From NCBI GenBank assembly GCA_026724425.1, contig JAIUCV010000090.1:434001-498000 (forward strand): DNA of 64,000 nt. The letters run 5' to 3'. The notes beneath the pieces were generated by a model. It saw only the letters and a list, made by a program, of their open reading frames with translations. It had not been told where the DNA came from and made no database searches. The position numbers and the translations under genes are program-made. Source of the stretch: Erythrophleum ivorense. Lineage: Eukaryota; Streptophyta; Magnoliopsida; Fabales; Fabaceae. Positions 33,596 through 45,100 of this stretch are shown here, one piece after another. Position 1 is the first letter of the stretch. Each line of letters opens with the position of its first letter.

Positions 33596-35214
33596 TTGTT
33601 TTCACGGGATTCACGGGTTGGATAATTTTATTTTACGGATTGAAAAAGTTTTACGGATTGAATAATTTTTTTTTACGGATTATCTTGAAAAAGTTTATTT
33701 ACTGAATATTTTTTTGACACATGTTGGATAATTTTTTACGGATTGAATAATTTTTCCACCGGTTGAATAATTTTCTTTTGCGGATTCAATAATACTCCCT
33801 TTCACTATATTTGATGTTTAAGGTTTTTCACATATATTAAAAATCATTTAATGGTTAATTATTTTTCTTTTGACATTAACTACTTTTCTAAATGGTAGTT
33901 GGTAGCAACTATTTTTTTTCTTGAAGTTTGTAAATGGTAGCATTAATTAATAAAAAGTAACCTTAAAAATCTTAAACATCAAATAATAAGGATTTTAAAA
34001 AAATCTTTAACATCAAATATTAAGGAACAGAGGGAGTATACTTTTACGGGTTGAATAGTTTTATTTTACGGGTTGAATTAGTTATACGGATTGAATAATT
34101 TTTTTTACGGGTTAAATATGTTTATTTCACTTAATATTTTCTTGACAATGTTGGATAATATTTTATGGATTGAATAATTTTTTCTACGGGTTGAATAATT
34201 TTATTTTACGGGTTGATTAATTTTTACAGATAAAATAATTTTATTTTACAGGTTGAATATGTTTATTTCACTGAATGAATTTTTTGACACATGTTGGGTA
34301 ACAATTTTTCCCAGGGGGTGAATAATTTTCTTTTGCGGTTTCAATAGTATCCTTTTACGGGTTCAATAATATATTTTTACGGGTTGAATAATTTTATTTT
34401 ACGGGTTCAATAAGTTATACATATTGAATAATTTTCTTTTACGGGTTAAATATGTTTATTTCACTGAATGAATATTTTGACACATGTTGAATAATGTTTT
34501 CTACGGGTTGAATAATTTTTTTTTGTGGGTTCAATAATATCCTTTTACGGATTGAATAATTTTATTTTACGGATTGAATAAGTTTTACAGATTGAATAAT
34601 TTTATTTTACGAGTTAAATAATTTTTTTCCACGAGTTGAATCATATACGAATTGAATGATCTTCTATTACACATTAGATACTTTTTCAAGAGTGAATAAT
34701 TTTCTTTGGCATGTTTAATAAAATTTTACGGATTGAATTATTTTATTTAAATGTTAAAAGAATTTTCTTTTAGTGGTTCAATAATTTTTAATTATAGATC
34801 GAATAATATTCTTTCACGGATCGATAGTTGTCTTTCATGAGTCGGATCGGGTAGTTAGGTTACTCCATGTCTCATGTTCCTTTTTACCAGTTTTTATATT
34901 TTACGGTCTTAATATTCAACAATTTTGTTTACATTCATATTTTATTATAGATTATGCACTCTGTTTTAATGATTAAAGTATATTACTAAATTTAGTACAA
35001 CATCGCAAAACATACATTATCACAAAGTGAATACGGCGACCAACTCTATTTCGTTAACTATTAAATCATAAGCGAGTCACCACATTAATCTAATTATAAT
35101 CTATAAACTTTAGAAATCTTACTAATTTCTTCTTGCAAACAATGAAAACTATACTAATTTTTTCACAATTTTGAAAAATCGTTTGCCCCGCACATTGTGC
35201 GGGTTAAATCCTAG
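33596..35214 (+). mobile_element. Helitron-like element, 3' part with minisatellite
   Basis: The right end carries the hairpin CCCGCACATTGTGCGGG (35188-35204) followed by TTAAATC and CTAG at 35211-35214, then T. This is the usual 3' terminus of plant Helitrons. Upstream lies a degenerate array of units like TTTTACGGGTTGAATAATTT from about 33596 to 34860. I could not identify the 5' TC end, so the left limit is only where the array starts. No Rep/helicase is visible. Confidence 0.65.
33793..34038. mobile_element. Second Stowaway-like MITE, inside the minisatellite
   Basis: The inverted ends are TACTCCCTTTCACTATATTT on the left and AAGGAACAGAGGGAGTA on the right, with TA at both outer edges. 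About 246 bp including the TA pair. It has the same terminal sequence family as the MITE at 929/24444 and interrupts the ACGGGTTGAATAA repeats. Confidence 0.75.
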
Positions 35215-35398
35215 TTAAAAAAAATTATAGCGTACGCATATTGGATAAATCCAATTTGTCATACGCAGAAATACTTTTTTGAAACATTTCTAAAGGGAAG
35301 TAATCAAGCTGAACTTGTGACTACGAAAGACATTCTCCAATAGCAATAAACCAACTTTAATCAATTGCACTCACAAACTGATCTTTCTTATTACAAAA

Positions 35399-37026
35399 CT
35401 AGTGTCTGACCCGCACAGCAGTGCAGTGCGGGATTATGTTTTTGTTTTTTGTTTTCCTTCTTCTTTTTATAAGTTTTAATTTTAGTATTAGTTTAAGAGT
35501 TATATGTTTTTTTTTTTTTGTATGTTCTTTTCTGTTAAAATTGTCAAGTATGTTGTTAATTTGAATCTGAATTTTTGTATTAAGTGATTCAAATTTTGCA
35601 GTATTGACTATTGCTTATACTGTCTTTATTTATTAATAATTAAAAAAAAAGAAAATACAATAACCAAACACATGTCCAAACAATAAAAATATTACTTCAT
35701 GATTATGTTATAACTGTTATCCCTAATATACTAAAAGATAAGCATTTTTAAAAATTAACATTTCTCTCATGTGGTATTAACAACTTTGTCATGCTGATGT
35801 GTCATCACCAAGTTCATTTTCAAGACAAATTTAAAAAAAGAATAACAATTTAAATATAGTCATTTGATTTGTTATTTTATTATACTATAATCATTTGATT
35901 TTTATATTTTTCACTCAATTTTATCATAAGTAATTTAGGACTATGATTAATGTTTTTTTTTTTTTACTTTTTTAAAAAATTATTTAAAATGTTTAATTTT
36001 CACACTGCAAAACGAAGATAAGAACCAAACCATCAAATTAATATGTCGCATAAGATTTTGAGTTATGTAAATAGACATATTTAAGTTAAAAAACATTAGA
36101 GTAAAATCTACTTAGAATATCATGTAATGACATTATGTAGAACCCGAAACAAAGAAGTGTGATGTGTTGTCGACAGATCATATTTGCAATATTTACAAAT
36201 TGGTTTTTGAAATTTTTTCTCTATTATCATCTAAGATTAATTTTTTTTCTAAATTTTAGATTTGGAATATCGATAGATATAAAAAAACATGTATAATGGT
36301 GCCATCTTGAATTTAAGATAATGGTTTAAATTATATAAATTATAAATAATTATCTTTTATTTAGTATCAAAGTTTCTTTGATTTGGTATTATCGCTATTT
36401 TTTTTAATTTTTTTACCTTTTTGCAGATTCTAATTGATAATGCATAAAACGAAAATCTTTGATTATGGTATTATCTTGGATCGATTGTTGGTTTAAGTGA
36501 ACCAAATATTGGTTTGATTTAAGTGATATTTTACCTGTTTTACTAAATTAACCCTCACTATACCTGTTTCCAAACAGATTTATTCATAAAGGGAGATAGT
36601 TTTTTGGTCCTAAAAAATTAAAATTTTTTAAAAAATTTAGATTTGGAATATCGATAGATATAAAAAAACATGTATAATGGTGCCATCTTGAATTTAAGAT
36701 AATGGTTTAAATTATATAAATTATAAATAATTATCTTTTATTTAGTATCAAAGTTTCTTTGATTTGGTATTATCGCTAGTTTTTTTAATTTTTTTACTTT
36801 TTTACAGATTCTAATTGATAATGCATAAAACGGAAATCTTTGATTATGGTATTATCTTGGATCGATTGTTGGTTTAAGTGAACCAAATATTGGTTTGATT
36901 TAAGTGATATTTTAAATTACTAAATTAACCTTCACTATACCTATTTCCAAACAGATTTTATTCATAAAGGGAGATGGTTTTTTGGTCCAAAAAAATAGAT
37001 GTACTTCTCAATTAATAATAAAGAGA
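35399..37026 (-). mobile_element. Non-autonomous Helitron, 1.6 kb
   Basis: On the minus strand it starts A|TCTCTTTATTATTAATTG at 37026 and ends with a hairpin (CCCGCACTGC, then GCTGTGCGGG) plus CAGACACTAG|T at 35399. It inserts between A and T as Helitrons do. No Rep/helicase frame is visible. The 5' half contains an internal duplication (36261-37005). Confidence 0.75.
36261..37005. repeat. 381-bp tandem duplication inside the Helitron
   Basis: TTTGGAATATCGATAGATAT starts at 36261 and again at 36642. The copies stay alike through GGGAGATAGTTTTTTGGTCC and GGGAGATGGTTTTTTGGTCC. Confidence 0.85.
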
Positions 37027-37471
37027 TTGAAATAAATCAGACACACGCATCATCGCAGAGGGAAGTGTGGAATGTTGCTCCTTCGTTTACTTATCCAGGA
37101 TAAATTTACTTATAACACATTCAGCTTATCATTTCCTTATATCAATAGCCTAATCGAAAAGTCATAAAGAGTAACTATGAGCCAATATAATAAACCATTT
37201 GCCTCGTTTAGTAAAACGCGTTGAGATTTTGATATGAGTTGGCTTTGGGCATTTGGATTTCTCTCCTAAATAACCAATTGAAATCGTGTTGTATACTGTA
37301 TACGACGAATCTCTATGTACTATTTATTGAGAAAAAGACCGTGAAATATGTCTAGATTTGTATATAATATCATACCAAAAAAAAACGATTTGTATATAAT
37401 AATACTAAATCTTTTGTACATACTATTCTACATTTGACTGCACATGCGTTTATCTTTCGTGGTAGGTGCTC
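37027..37471. other. Intergenic DNA between the Helitron and element E
   Basis: About 445 bp without a supported gene. TGCTC at 37467-37471 should be one copy of E's target duplication. The other copy is lost with E's 3' LTR end. Confidence 0.5.
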
Positions 37472-37529
37472 TGTAACATCCGTAAACCGAAAAGTGCAGT
37501 TTAGGGAATGGTGTCGAGTGACACCAGTT
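37472..37529 (+). repeat. Element E 5' LTR, first 58 bp
   Basis: Matches the start of the 3' LTR at 46028 and includes palindrome variant GTGTCGAGTGACAC (37511-37524). It breaks right after CAGTT (37525-37529), where a solo LTR inserted. Confidence 0.88.
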
Positions 37530-38602
37530 TGTAACATCCGTAAACCAAAGAAGTGTGATTTTCGCCTGGTGTCGGTCGACACCGGTCCGATTGGCGAATT
37601 TCCGGTTTGTTTTTAATTGTCAGTTTGGGCTTGTTAAGGGTGGAAACCCTTGTGTCGCGAATAAAAGGAAAAGCAGCCGCTGGGTGGCTCGTTTTTCGAG
37701 GTGTTTTCCGAGGCAGAGAAGAAGTGGAGCTCTTGGGCGATTTTTGGAGAGATTTTTTTGGAGCTTTGGGTGGTGATTGATTGATGTTCATCTTCCTTTC
37801 CTCTTTTCAATCGTTTGTCAAGGTGAGTGCGTGACTGTAGGTCCGTGGTTTCTAGATCTAGGTTGCTAGATTGATGAGTTGACGAGTTCATGATGCTTTC
37901 GTGAGTTTGTGGTGTGTCTTGAATGTTGTTTGTGATGATTCTGTGTTTATTGTGTTGTTTCATTGCTTTTGGATTCACCCAGAGAATCGGGTATCGAGCG
38001 ACACCAAAGTTGTTAGTGTCGAACGACACCAAGCCGGTGTCGTTCGGCAATGATGGCTGGTTCAGGCTGGTTCACCGGTTCAAATTGTTTTAATTGAAAT
38101 TAATGGTTTAATCCGGTTTGATGGATTTAATTGATTTAAGTGGCTAATTGGTTTAATTTAATTAATTATTTTCGGATTAATAATTAATTAAGATTATTAT
38201 TTAATTATAAGAATTATTTAATAATTATTTGGAAATGTTTAAATTATGGGAAAATATTTAATAATTGTGGAAATTATTTAAAAGACTTAAATTGTCTAGA
38301 AATTGCGTAATTGGCCCGTGGGCAGAGTGATCGTCTCACTAAGTATTTATGATAATACTTACGCATCTCCTTTCTTGTGATGCAGGTAAAAGAAATGTCT
38401 AAGCGCGGAATCAAGGCCGAAGAAGAGAATGATATGATTTATGTGTTATTCGTGTTGCTTAAGTTGTTAGACTTGTTTAAGATTTAAGTTCTTTTGAATA
38501 CTGGCTTTTATCTTGAACTGATATTTATGATTTATTGATTTATTTATTTATATACTTCCGCTGAGTATTGTTTTAATTAAAAAAAAAGGTTTGGTTGTTT
38601 CA
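37530..38602 (+). mobile_element. Solo LTR of a related Gypsy family
   Basis: 1073 bp from TGTAACATCC to TTGGTTGTTTCA with no internal region. It is flanked by CAGTT (37525-37529) and CAGGT (38603-38607), a target duplication with one mismatch. It has its own palindromes near 37566, 37988 and 38012 and the AAGTATT/AATACTT hairpin at 38341-38360. Solo LTRs arise by recombination between the two LTRs of one element. Confidence 0.88.
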
Positions 38603-38607
38603 CAGGT

Positions 38608-39199
38608 TATCACGGTGTAATTTGCATATGTCATGCAAGGTGTTGAAAACCCATTGATTATGTGTTTATTGAGTTTGATTCGTCGTTTGAGTTTCAGAGT
38701 TTCGGGGCTGTGTCGAGCGACACACCTTGTGTGTGTCGATCGACACCTAGTAGGCCGTATCGAGCGACACAGTGGGGTGTCGGTCGACACGAGTATTGTT
38801 CTGCGTGATTGTTGTTGTTGCTGTATTGTCTAGTGTTTGGCGTAAATGGCCTGTAGACGGTATGATCGACTCACTGAGTATTTATGATAATACTCATGAA
38901 TCTCTATTCCAATGTGATGCATGTAACAGGAATGTTCGACCGCGGAATGAGTCCGAGAGATGAAGAGGATGATAGGATGTTGAGTTTATTTATTCTCATG
39001 TGATAGCGAGTCTGGTGTTTATGTTGCTAGAGTTTATTTATGTCGTGAATTTAATTGAATATTGTTGGTTGATTTAATTGATTATTATTTGAGTTATTTA
39101 TTTGAGAACTTCCGCATTGATAGCTGTTGAGAATTAATACTTCATGAATATTAATTCGAGCTATGTTAATTATATATATAAAAAAGCTTGGTTGTTTCA
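38608..39199 (+). repeat. Element E 5' LTR, remainder with internal deletion
   Basis: Continues the LTR to GTTTCA at 39199. Compared with the 3' LTR it lacks about 0.6 kb between GCAAGGTG and TTGAAAACCCATTG (join near 38640); the ends of the loss share GGTGT. Palindrome variants are at 38710, 38733, 38757 and 38777. The covarying hairpin GAGTATT/AATACTC is at 38876-38895. Confidence 0.85.
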
Positions 39200-39202
39200 T
39201 TT

Positions 39203-39214
39203 TGGTATCAGAGC
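39203..39214 (+). other. Element E primer binding site (tRNA-iMet)
   Basis: TGGTATCAGAGC three bases after the LTR, as in A. Confidence 0.9.
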
Positions 39215-40083
39215 CTAGACGGTTTTAGGACTGTTAGGATTGGTTGATATGGACTATGTGTTTATTGATAAATTGTGGTGTAGTCAGTAATAGTCTAGTA
39301 TCATCCTCTCTCGGCCTTCCAGTATTCTGCGGTGAGTTGTGTTTGTGGTTTGTTTTGGCGTTTGTCTAGTTTGCTCATCTACTGTGCTTTGGAAGTGCAG
39401 TGAGATGGACGCAGGTGCTAGAGGTCGTGGTAGAGGTCGCGGTAGAGGCCGTGGCAGAGGTCGTGGAGGTCTGGGTCGTGGTTTACCAGAGGCTTCAGCA
39501 GAGAGTGCAGTGTCTAGTGGGGCGACTTCGTCGGTGACACAGTCAGGGGCAGGTGAGGCCAGCTTGGGTGCCGGTGGCGGCACAGGAGTTGGGGCGGCTC
39601 AGGGTGGGGGCGAGGCTCCAGCTCAGGGTAGAGATTACTTGATTGTGGGGCTACTGACGCAGCTTTTGGCACATATTCCGCAGGCGGTTCCACAGCAGGC
39701 TCCGGGTGCACCTCCAAAGGCCGGGGCACAGGTGGGTGCCGGTTTTGTTGGGCAGCATGGAGCTGCAGTTGTTGGGCATCTGCCTTATCTAAACATGATG
39801 AGGGAGATGCAGAGGATCGGTTCACCGTTCTTCGAGGGTTGAGGTGGGCCCGAGGAGGCCGATGAGTGGCGGCAGAGACTAGAGCGGAACTTCGGTTCGG
39901 TCAGGTGCCCAGAGGGGTATCGGGTGGAGTTGGCTGTGCATTACCTTGGTGGAGATGCACATTTGTGGTGGAGGTCTGTCGTGACTCGGAGTGTAACATC
40001 CCGGTTTGTGGAGAGGCTTAAGAGAATTGATTTAGCTACCTATGTCAACAAAGTGCACTTACCTTTTCTGTCAAAGGCCCATA

Positions 40084-40148
40084 AGTAACTCCAGAGTTAA
40101 GCGTGCTTGGGCTGGAGTAGTGGAAGGATGGGTGACCTTCCGGGAAGT
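40084..40148 (+). promoter_or_regulatory. 5S rRNA-derived pol III promoter, Cassandra LTR 1
   Basis: Contains the A-box-like GTTAAGCGTGCTTGG (40096-40110), GAGTAG (intermediate element, 40115-40120) and C-box GGATGGGTGACC (40126-40137), in the order and spacing of plant 5S rRNA genes. In Cassandra such sequences are known to support RNA polymerase III initiation. Confidence 0.88.
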
Positions 40149-40548
40149 GGTCTGCGGAACCGTGTGAGTTAGGAAAAAACACGGGCATAGGTCGGGTGTT
40201 GATTGCAGGGATAGTAAATAAGTCGGTAGAGCCTCTCAAAAATAACAAACCGACCGTCGGACAGGGATGGTGCCCATGGGCTGAGAGAGGGCGTGGGTGA
40301 CTCACCGGGATTAGCGGTCGGGGTGTTATAATTTGGTATCAGAGCCGAACCCAGACGTGAGTGTGGAGTCAAGTGGAGTGGCCTTGACTCACACCGTCAG
40401 GGGGTGACGATCTAGGTGCGCAACGAGGGCGTTGCGCTCAGTGAGTGGGGGTGAATTGTAACATCCCGGTTTGTGGAGAGGCTTAAGAGAATTGATTTGG
40501 CTACCTATGTCAACAAAGTGCACTTACCTTTTCGGTCAAAGGCCCATA

Positions 40549-40613
40549 AGTAACTCCAGAGTTAAGCGTGCTTGGGCTGGAGTAGTGGAAGGATGGGTGA
40601 CCTTCCGGGAAGT
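40549..40613 (+). promoter_or_regulatory. 5S rRNA-derived pol III promoter, Cassandra LTR 2
   Basis: Same boxes as in LTR 1, shifted by 465 bp, with no difference seen inside the boxes. Confidence 0.88.
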
Positions 40614-41013
40614 GGTCTGCGGAACCGTGTGAGTTAGGAAAAAACACGGGCATAGGTCGGGTGTTGATTGCAGGGATAGTAAATAAGTCGGTATAGCCTC
40701 TCAAAAATAACAAACCGACCGTCGGACAGGGATGGGGCCCATGGGCTGAGAGAGGGCGTGGGTGACTCACCGGGATTAGCGGTCGGGGTGTTATAATTTG
40801 GTATCAGAGCCGAACCCAGACGTGAGTGTGGAGTCAAGTGGAGTGGCCTTGACTCACACCGTCAGGGGGTGACGATCTAGGTGCGCAACGAGGGCGTTGC
40901 GCTCAGTGAGTGGGGGTGAATTGTAACATCCCGGTTTGTGGAGAGGCTTAAGAGAATTGATTTGGCTACCTATGTCAACAAAGTGCACTTACCTTTTCGG
41001 TCAAAGGCCCATA

Positions 41014-41078
41014 AGTAACTCCAGAGTTAAGCGTGCTTGGGCTGGAGTAGTGGAAGGATGGGTGACCTTCCGGGAAGT
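41014..41078 (+). promoter_or_regulatory. 5S rRNA-derived pol III promoter, Cassandra LTR 3
   Basis: Same boxes again, shifted by 930 bp from LTR 1. Outside them LTR 3 differs more from LTRs 1 and 2 than those differ from each other, but the promoter boxes are unchanged. Confidence 0.88.
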
Positions 41079-42145
41079 GGTCTGCGAAACAGTGTGAGTT
41101 AGGAAAAAACACGGGTAAAGGTCGGGTGTTGATTGCAGGGATAGTAAATAAGTCGGTAGAGCCTCTCAAAAATAACAAACCGACCGTCGGACAGGGGTGG
41201 GGCCCATGGGCTGAGAGAGGGCGTGGGTGACTCACCGTGATTGGCGGTCGGGGCGTTATACGGAGGGCAGTGTGGATTTGGGCGAATTCCTAGTGGAGTC
41301 AATGCCAAGTATTTCCCTCAGGAGGCTCGAGACAGATTCCAGTTGAGGTTCATGGCATTGACTCTGGGAGAGAGGTCAGTGCGGGAGTATGACGCTGAGT
41401 TCGGCAGACTCGTGGTGTATACTGGTTTCGGTTTTGAGGGCGAGCGGGGTCTGATGTCGAGGTTCCTACAGGGTCTTCGGACGAGCATCAGGACTCAGTG
41501 CAGAGGTAGTATGTACACCACGAGAGCAGAGTTAGTGGAGCTAGTAGCTTCTACTGAGGAGGATCTGCGAGAGCAGGTGGGCTCAGCAGTTGTTCCAGCT
41601 GCAGTTGTCCCTGCTACCTAGCCGAGGGGCCAGCAGCAGCAGCAGCGCAGGAGTTTTGGGTCTTGTTCTGGCAGGGGCGGCAAGCCTACGCAGGGCCAGA
41701 AGAGGAGAGCATATGAGATGTCTGAGAGCAGACAGAGTTTTTGTGGCAGTTGCTATGGTTGTGGGAGTACAGAGCACAGGGTGGCTAATTGTCCCAAGAG
41801 GGAGGCATCCAAGGATGCCAAGGTGTGTTTCTACTGCAGGGAGTCGGGGCATATCAGGCTGATGTGTCCCAAGTTGCAGCAGATGTCACTAGTGGCAGTT
41901 CAGCCATTGGCGATTTAGTTAGCGGGTCAGATCGCAGCGTTGCAGCCGTTGGGTCAGACTGGAGCAGTGGCGCGTGTGTACTCTTCGTCGGCAGAGTTAG
42001 GCCAAACGAGTCAGTCAGGCCAGATCACATGTAAAATCTTTGACTCAGACCTTGTAAATTCTTAGTGGTGGAATTTTGGAGTTGGCTGTTTCTTTTATTT
42101 TAATGTGATGGAGTTAGGGGTTCTCAACACTAGTGGTTTGTGTAG

Positions 42146-45100
42146 GGACCTTGTTAATAGGCGGTGTAGAGTCTCACGTTTTGTTTGACTCGGGAGCATC
42201 CAATTGTTTCATTACTCCGGATGGTGCCGCGAGTAGAGGCATCCAGAGTAGCGCTGGGGAGCGCGTAGGCATGGTCATAGTGGCCGGTGGAGGATTTCTG
42301 GTTACTTCGTGCCGTGCTTGAGCAGTTGATGTGTAGATTGCGGGGCAGTCGATGCCAGCAGACTTAGTCATCAGTCCGGTGCAGCTGTATGACGTTATTT
42401 TGAGGATGGACTGGTTGTCCTATTACCGGGTCCATCTGGATTGCTTCAGAGGTAGAGTAGTGTTTGAGCGGGATGCAGGGAGGTTGGTTTATCAGGGAGT
42501 GAGACCGACTTCAGGGAGTCTTGTGATCTCGGCTATTCAGGCAGAGCAGATGATACAGCGAGGCTGCGAGGCCTATTTGGCGACGATCATTATGACAGAG
42601 CCCAGTGGTGAGGTGGCTTTGGGGGATATTCAGGTTGTCAGGGATTTTGAGGATGTGTTTCGGTCGCTGAAGGGATTGCCACCATCTCGGTCAGATCATT
42701 TCACGATTCAGTTAGAGCCCGGGACAGCTCCAATATCGAAGACACCTTACAGGATGGCGCCAGCAGAGTTGGCAGAGCTGAAGAAGCAGCTAGAGGACCT
42801 TTTGAGCAAAGGGTTCATTCGACTGAGTGTTTCGCCGAGGGGAGCACCAGTGTTGTTTGTGAAAAAGAAGGATGGCAGTTTCCGGTTGTGCATCGATTAC
42901 CAGGGACTTAACCGAGTCACAGTGAAGAATATGTACCCACTTCCGAGGATTGACGAGTTGTTGGGTCAGTTGAGGTGCTACTTGGTTCTCCAAGAATGAC
43001 TTGGCATCGGGTTATCATCAGATACCGATAGATGAGGCAGATGTTCGCAAGACGGCGTTCAGGATGAGATATGGGCCTTTCGAGTTTGTGGTCATGCCTT
43101 TCGGTTTGACTAATGCGCCAGCAGCATTCATGAGGTTGATGAACGACGTGTTCAGGGAGTTTTTGGACTTGTTCGTTATCATCTTCATTGATGACATTCT
43201 GGTGTATTCGAGGAGCCTAGAGGAGCATGCGACGCATTTGAGGCTAGTGCTGGAGAAGCTTCGGGAGCAGAAGCTGTTTGCTAAGTTGAGCAACTGCAGC
43301 TTTTGGCAGAGAGAGATGGGATTTCTTGGCCACATTGTTTCTGCAGAGGGAGTTTCTGTGGATCCGGCTAAGATTGAGGCTATCAGGGATTGGCCTAGAC
43401 CGAATAGTGCTAAGAGATCATGAGTTTTCTGGGTTTAGCAGGCTACTACAAAAGGTTCGTCAAGGGCTTTGCGAGTATGTCTCAGCCGATGACGAGGTTG
43501 ACGGGCAAAGATGTGCCGTTTGTTTGGTCGCATGAATGCGAGGAGAGCTTTGGAAAGCTCAAGGAGATGTTGACTAGTACACCAGTGCTGGCATTACCCG
43601 ATCCGGGGAAACCTTATGTGGTGTATACAGATGCTTCAGGAGTTGGTATGGGTTGTGTATTAATGCAGGAGGGCAGAGTGATTGCCTATGCTTCAAGGCA
43701 GTTGCAGGGCAGTGAGCGCAACCGCCCTACACATGATCATGAGTTGGGAGCAGTGGTTTTTGCACTCAAGATTTGGAGGTCCTATCTTTATGGTGGTGCA
43801 GTGCAGATCTTTACAGATCACAAGAGTCTATAACATATCTTTACTCAGCCTTTGCTGAATGCGAGGCAGACGCGCTGGGTGGAGTTCTGGCGGATTATGA
43901 TTTGGACATTGTCTATCATCCAGGTATGGCAAACTTGGTGGCAGATGCGTTGAGTCGACGGAGGGTCGATTCAGCTAGAGAGCAGGATGTGGAGGCTTTG
44001 GTCAGCGAGATTAGTACATTGCGTCTTCGTGCTATTTCAGAGGAGCCTTTAGGTTTGGAGGTAGCTGATCAGGCAGACTTACTCAGTAGGATCAGAGTTT
44101 TAATGATGCATCGCGGGCAGTTGGTTCTGAGTATCAGGTCTCAGCGAATGGGACTATCTTGGTTCGTGGACGGGTTTGTGTGCCCAAGGTTGAGGAATTG
44201 AGACAGGAGGTTTTGAGAGAGGCTCACGCGAGCAAGTTTTTGATTCATCTAGGTGCGACCAAGATGTACCACGACCTTAAACGGTATTATCATTGGGTCG
44301 GGATGAAGAGAGATGTGGCAGATTGGGTTGCGAGGTGCAACACCTGTTGGTCAAGGCAGAGCATCAGGTTCCTAGTGGTCTTCTGCAGACTTTACCCATT
44401 CCAGAGTAGAAGTGGGACATGATCACGATGGACTTTGTTGTGGGATTGCCTATCTCACGGGCATTTGATACTATTTGGGTTATTGTGGACAGGTTGACCA
44501 AGTCAGCGCATTTCTTGGCCATCAAGAAGACAGATGGAGCGTCTGTTTTGGCTAGGAAGTTTGTGCGGGAGATTGTGAGGCTGCATAGACTGCCAGCCAG
44601 TATTGTGTCGGATAGAGATCCGAGATTTGTCTCAGAGTTTTGGAGGGCATTTCAGAAAGAGATGGGTAATAAGGTGCATATGAGTACAGCTTATCATCCG
44701 CAGACAGATGGCAGTCAGAGAGGACTATCCAGACTTTGGAGGATCTGCTGAGGATGTGTGTATTAGATTGGGGTGATCATTGGGCTGATCATCTGTGTTT
44801 GGCATAGTTTGCCTACAACAACATTTTTCAGTCTAGTATTGGCATGGCTCCTTATGAGGCTTTGTATGGGAGGCCATGCAGGACACCTTTATGCTGGACC
44901 CAAGTGGGGGAGCGCAGCATGTTCGGAGCTACCTTCGTTCAGGAAACGAGAAGATCCGTGTTTTAAGGCTGAACATGAAGGAGGCTCAGGATAGGCAGAA
45001 GAGTTATGCCGATAGGTGGAGACGTGAGCTTGAGTTTCAGGTGGGAGATAGAGTGTATCTCAAGATGGCTATGTTAAGGGGCCCTAACAGGTCCATAGCA

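Larger units (their letters stand above)
39992..41260 (+). mobile_element. Cassandra retrotransposon array with three LTRs
   Basis: Layout: LTR 39992-40330, internal 40331-40456, LTR 40457-40795, internal 40796-40921, LTR 40922-41260. The period is exactly 465 bp, with LTRs of 339 bp and internals of 126 bp. The target duplication CGGAG is at 39987-39991 and 41261-41265. Each internal region has a tRNA-iMet primer site (TGGTATCAGAGCC) and ends in a GTGAGTGGGGGTGAA purine tract. Each LTR carries 5S rRNA-derived sequence, the hallmark of Cassandra. No protein is encoded. All three LTRs end GTTATA, where GTTACA would match the TGTAAC start. Confidence 0.93.
39405..42065 (+). pseudogene. gag: Element E gag, interrupted by Cassandra
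   Basis: Starts MDAGARGRGRGR. The capsid-like region MREMQRIGSPFFEG is followed by an in-frame TGA at 39840-39842. The frame continues as EEADEWRQRLERNF until Cassandra enters at 39992. After the element (and the CGGAG repeat) the frame is shifted, then resumes as FPQEARDRFQLRF to DLREQVGS. Two CCHC knuckles follow: CYGCGSTEHRVANC near 41752 and CFYCRESGHIRLMC near 41827. It would bind element RNA, but it is now broken by stops, indels and a 1.27 kb insertion. Confidence 0.88.

Noticed and set aside
40084..41078. Three possible 5S rRNA genes
   Set aside because: Only the internal promoter half of 5S rRNA is present, inside 339-bp LTRs with primer site and target duplication. They are Cassandra LTRs.
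40000..41260. CRISPR-like regular repeats
   Set aside because: This is a plant genome, and the period of 465 bp is LTR plus internal region, not short repeats with unique spacers.
40045..41308. Minus-strand frames of 67-86 aa repeated every 465 bp
   Set aside because: They overlap the Cassandra LTRs and recur only because the element is repeated.
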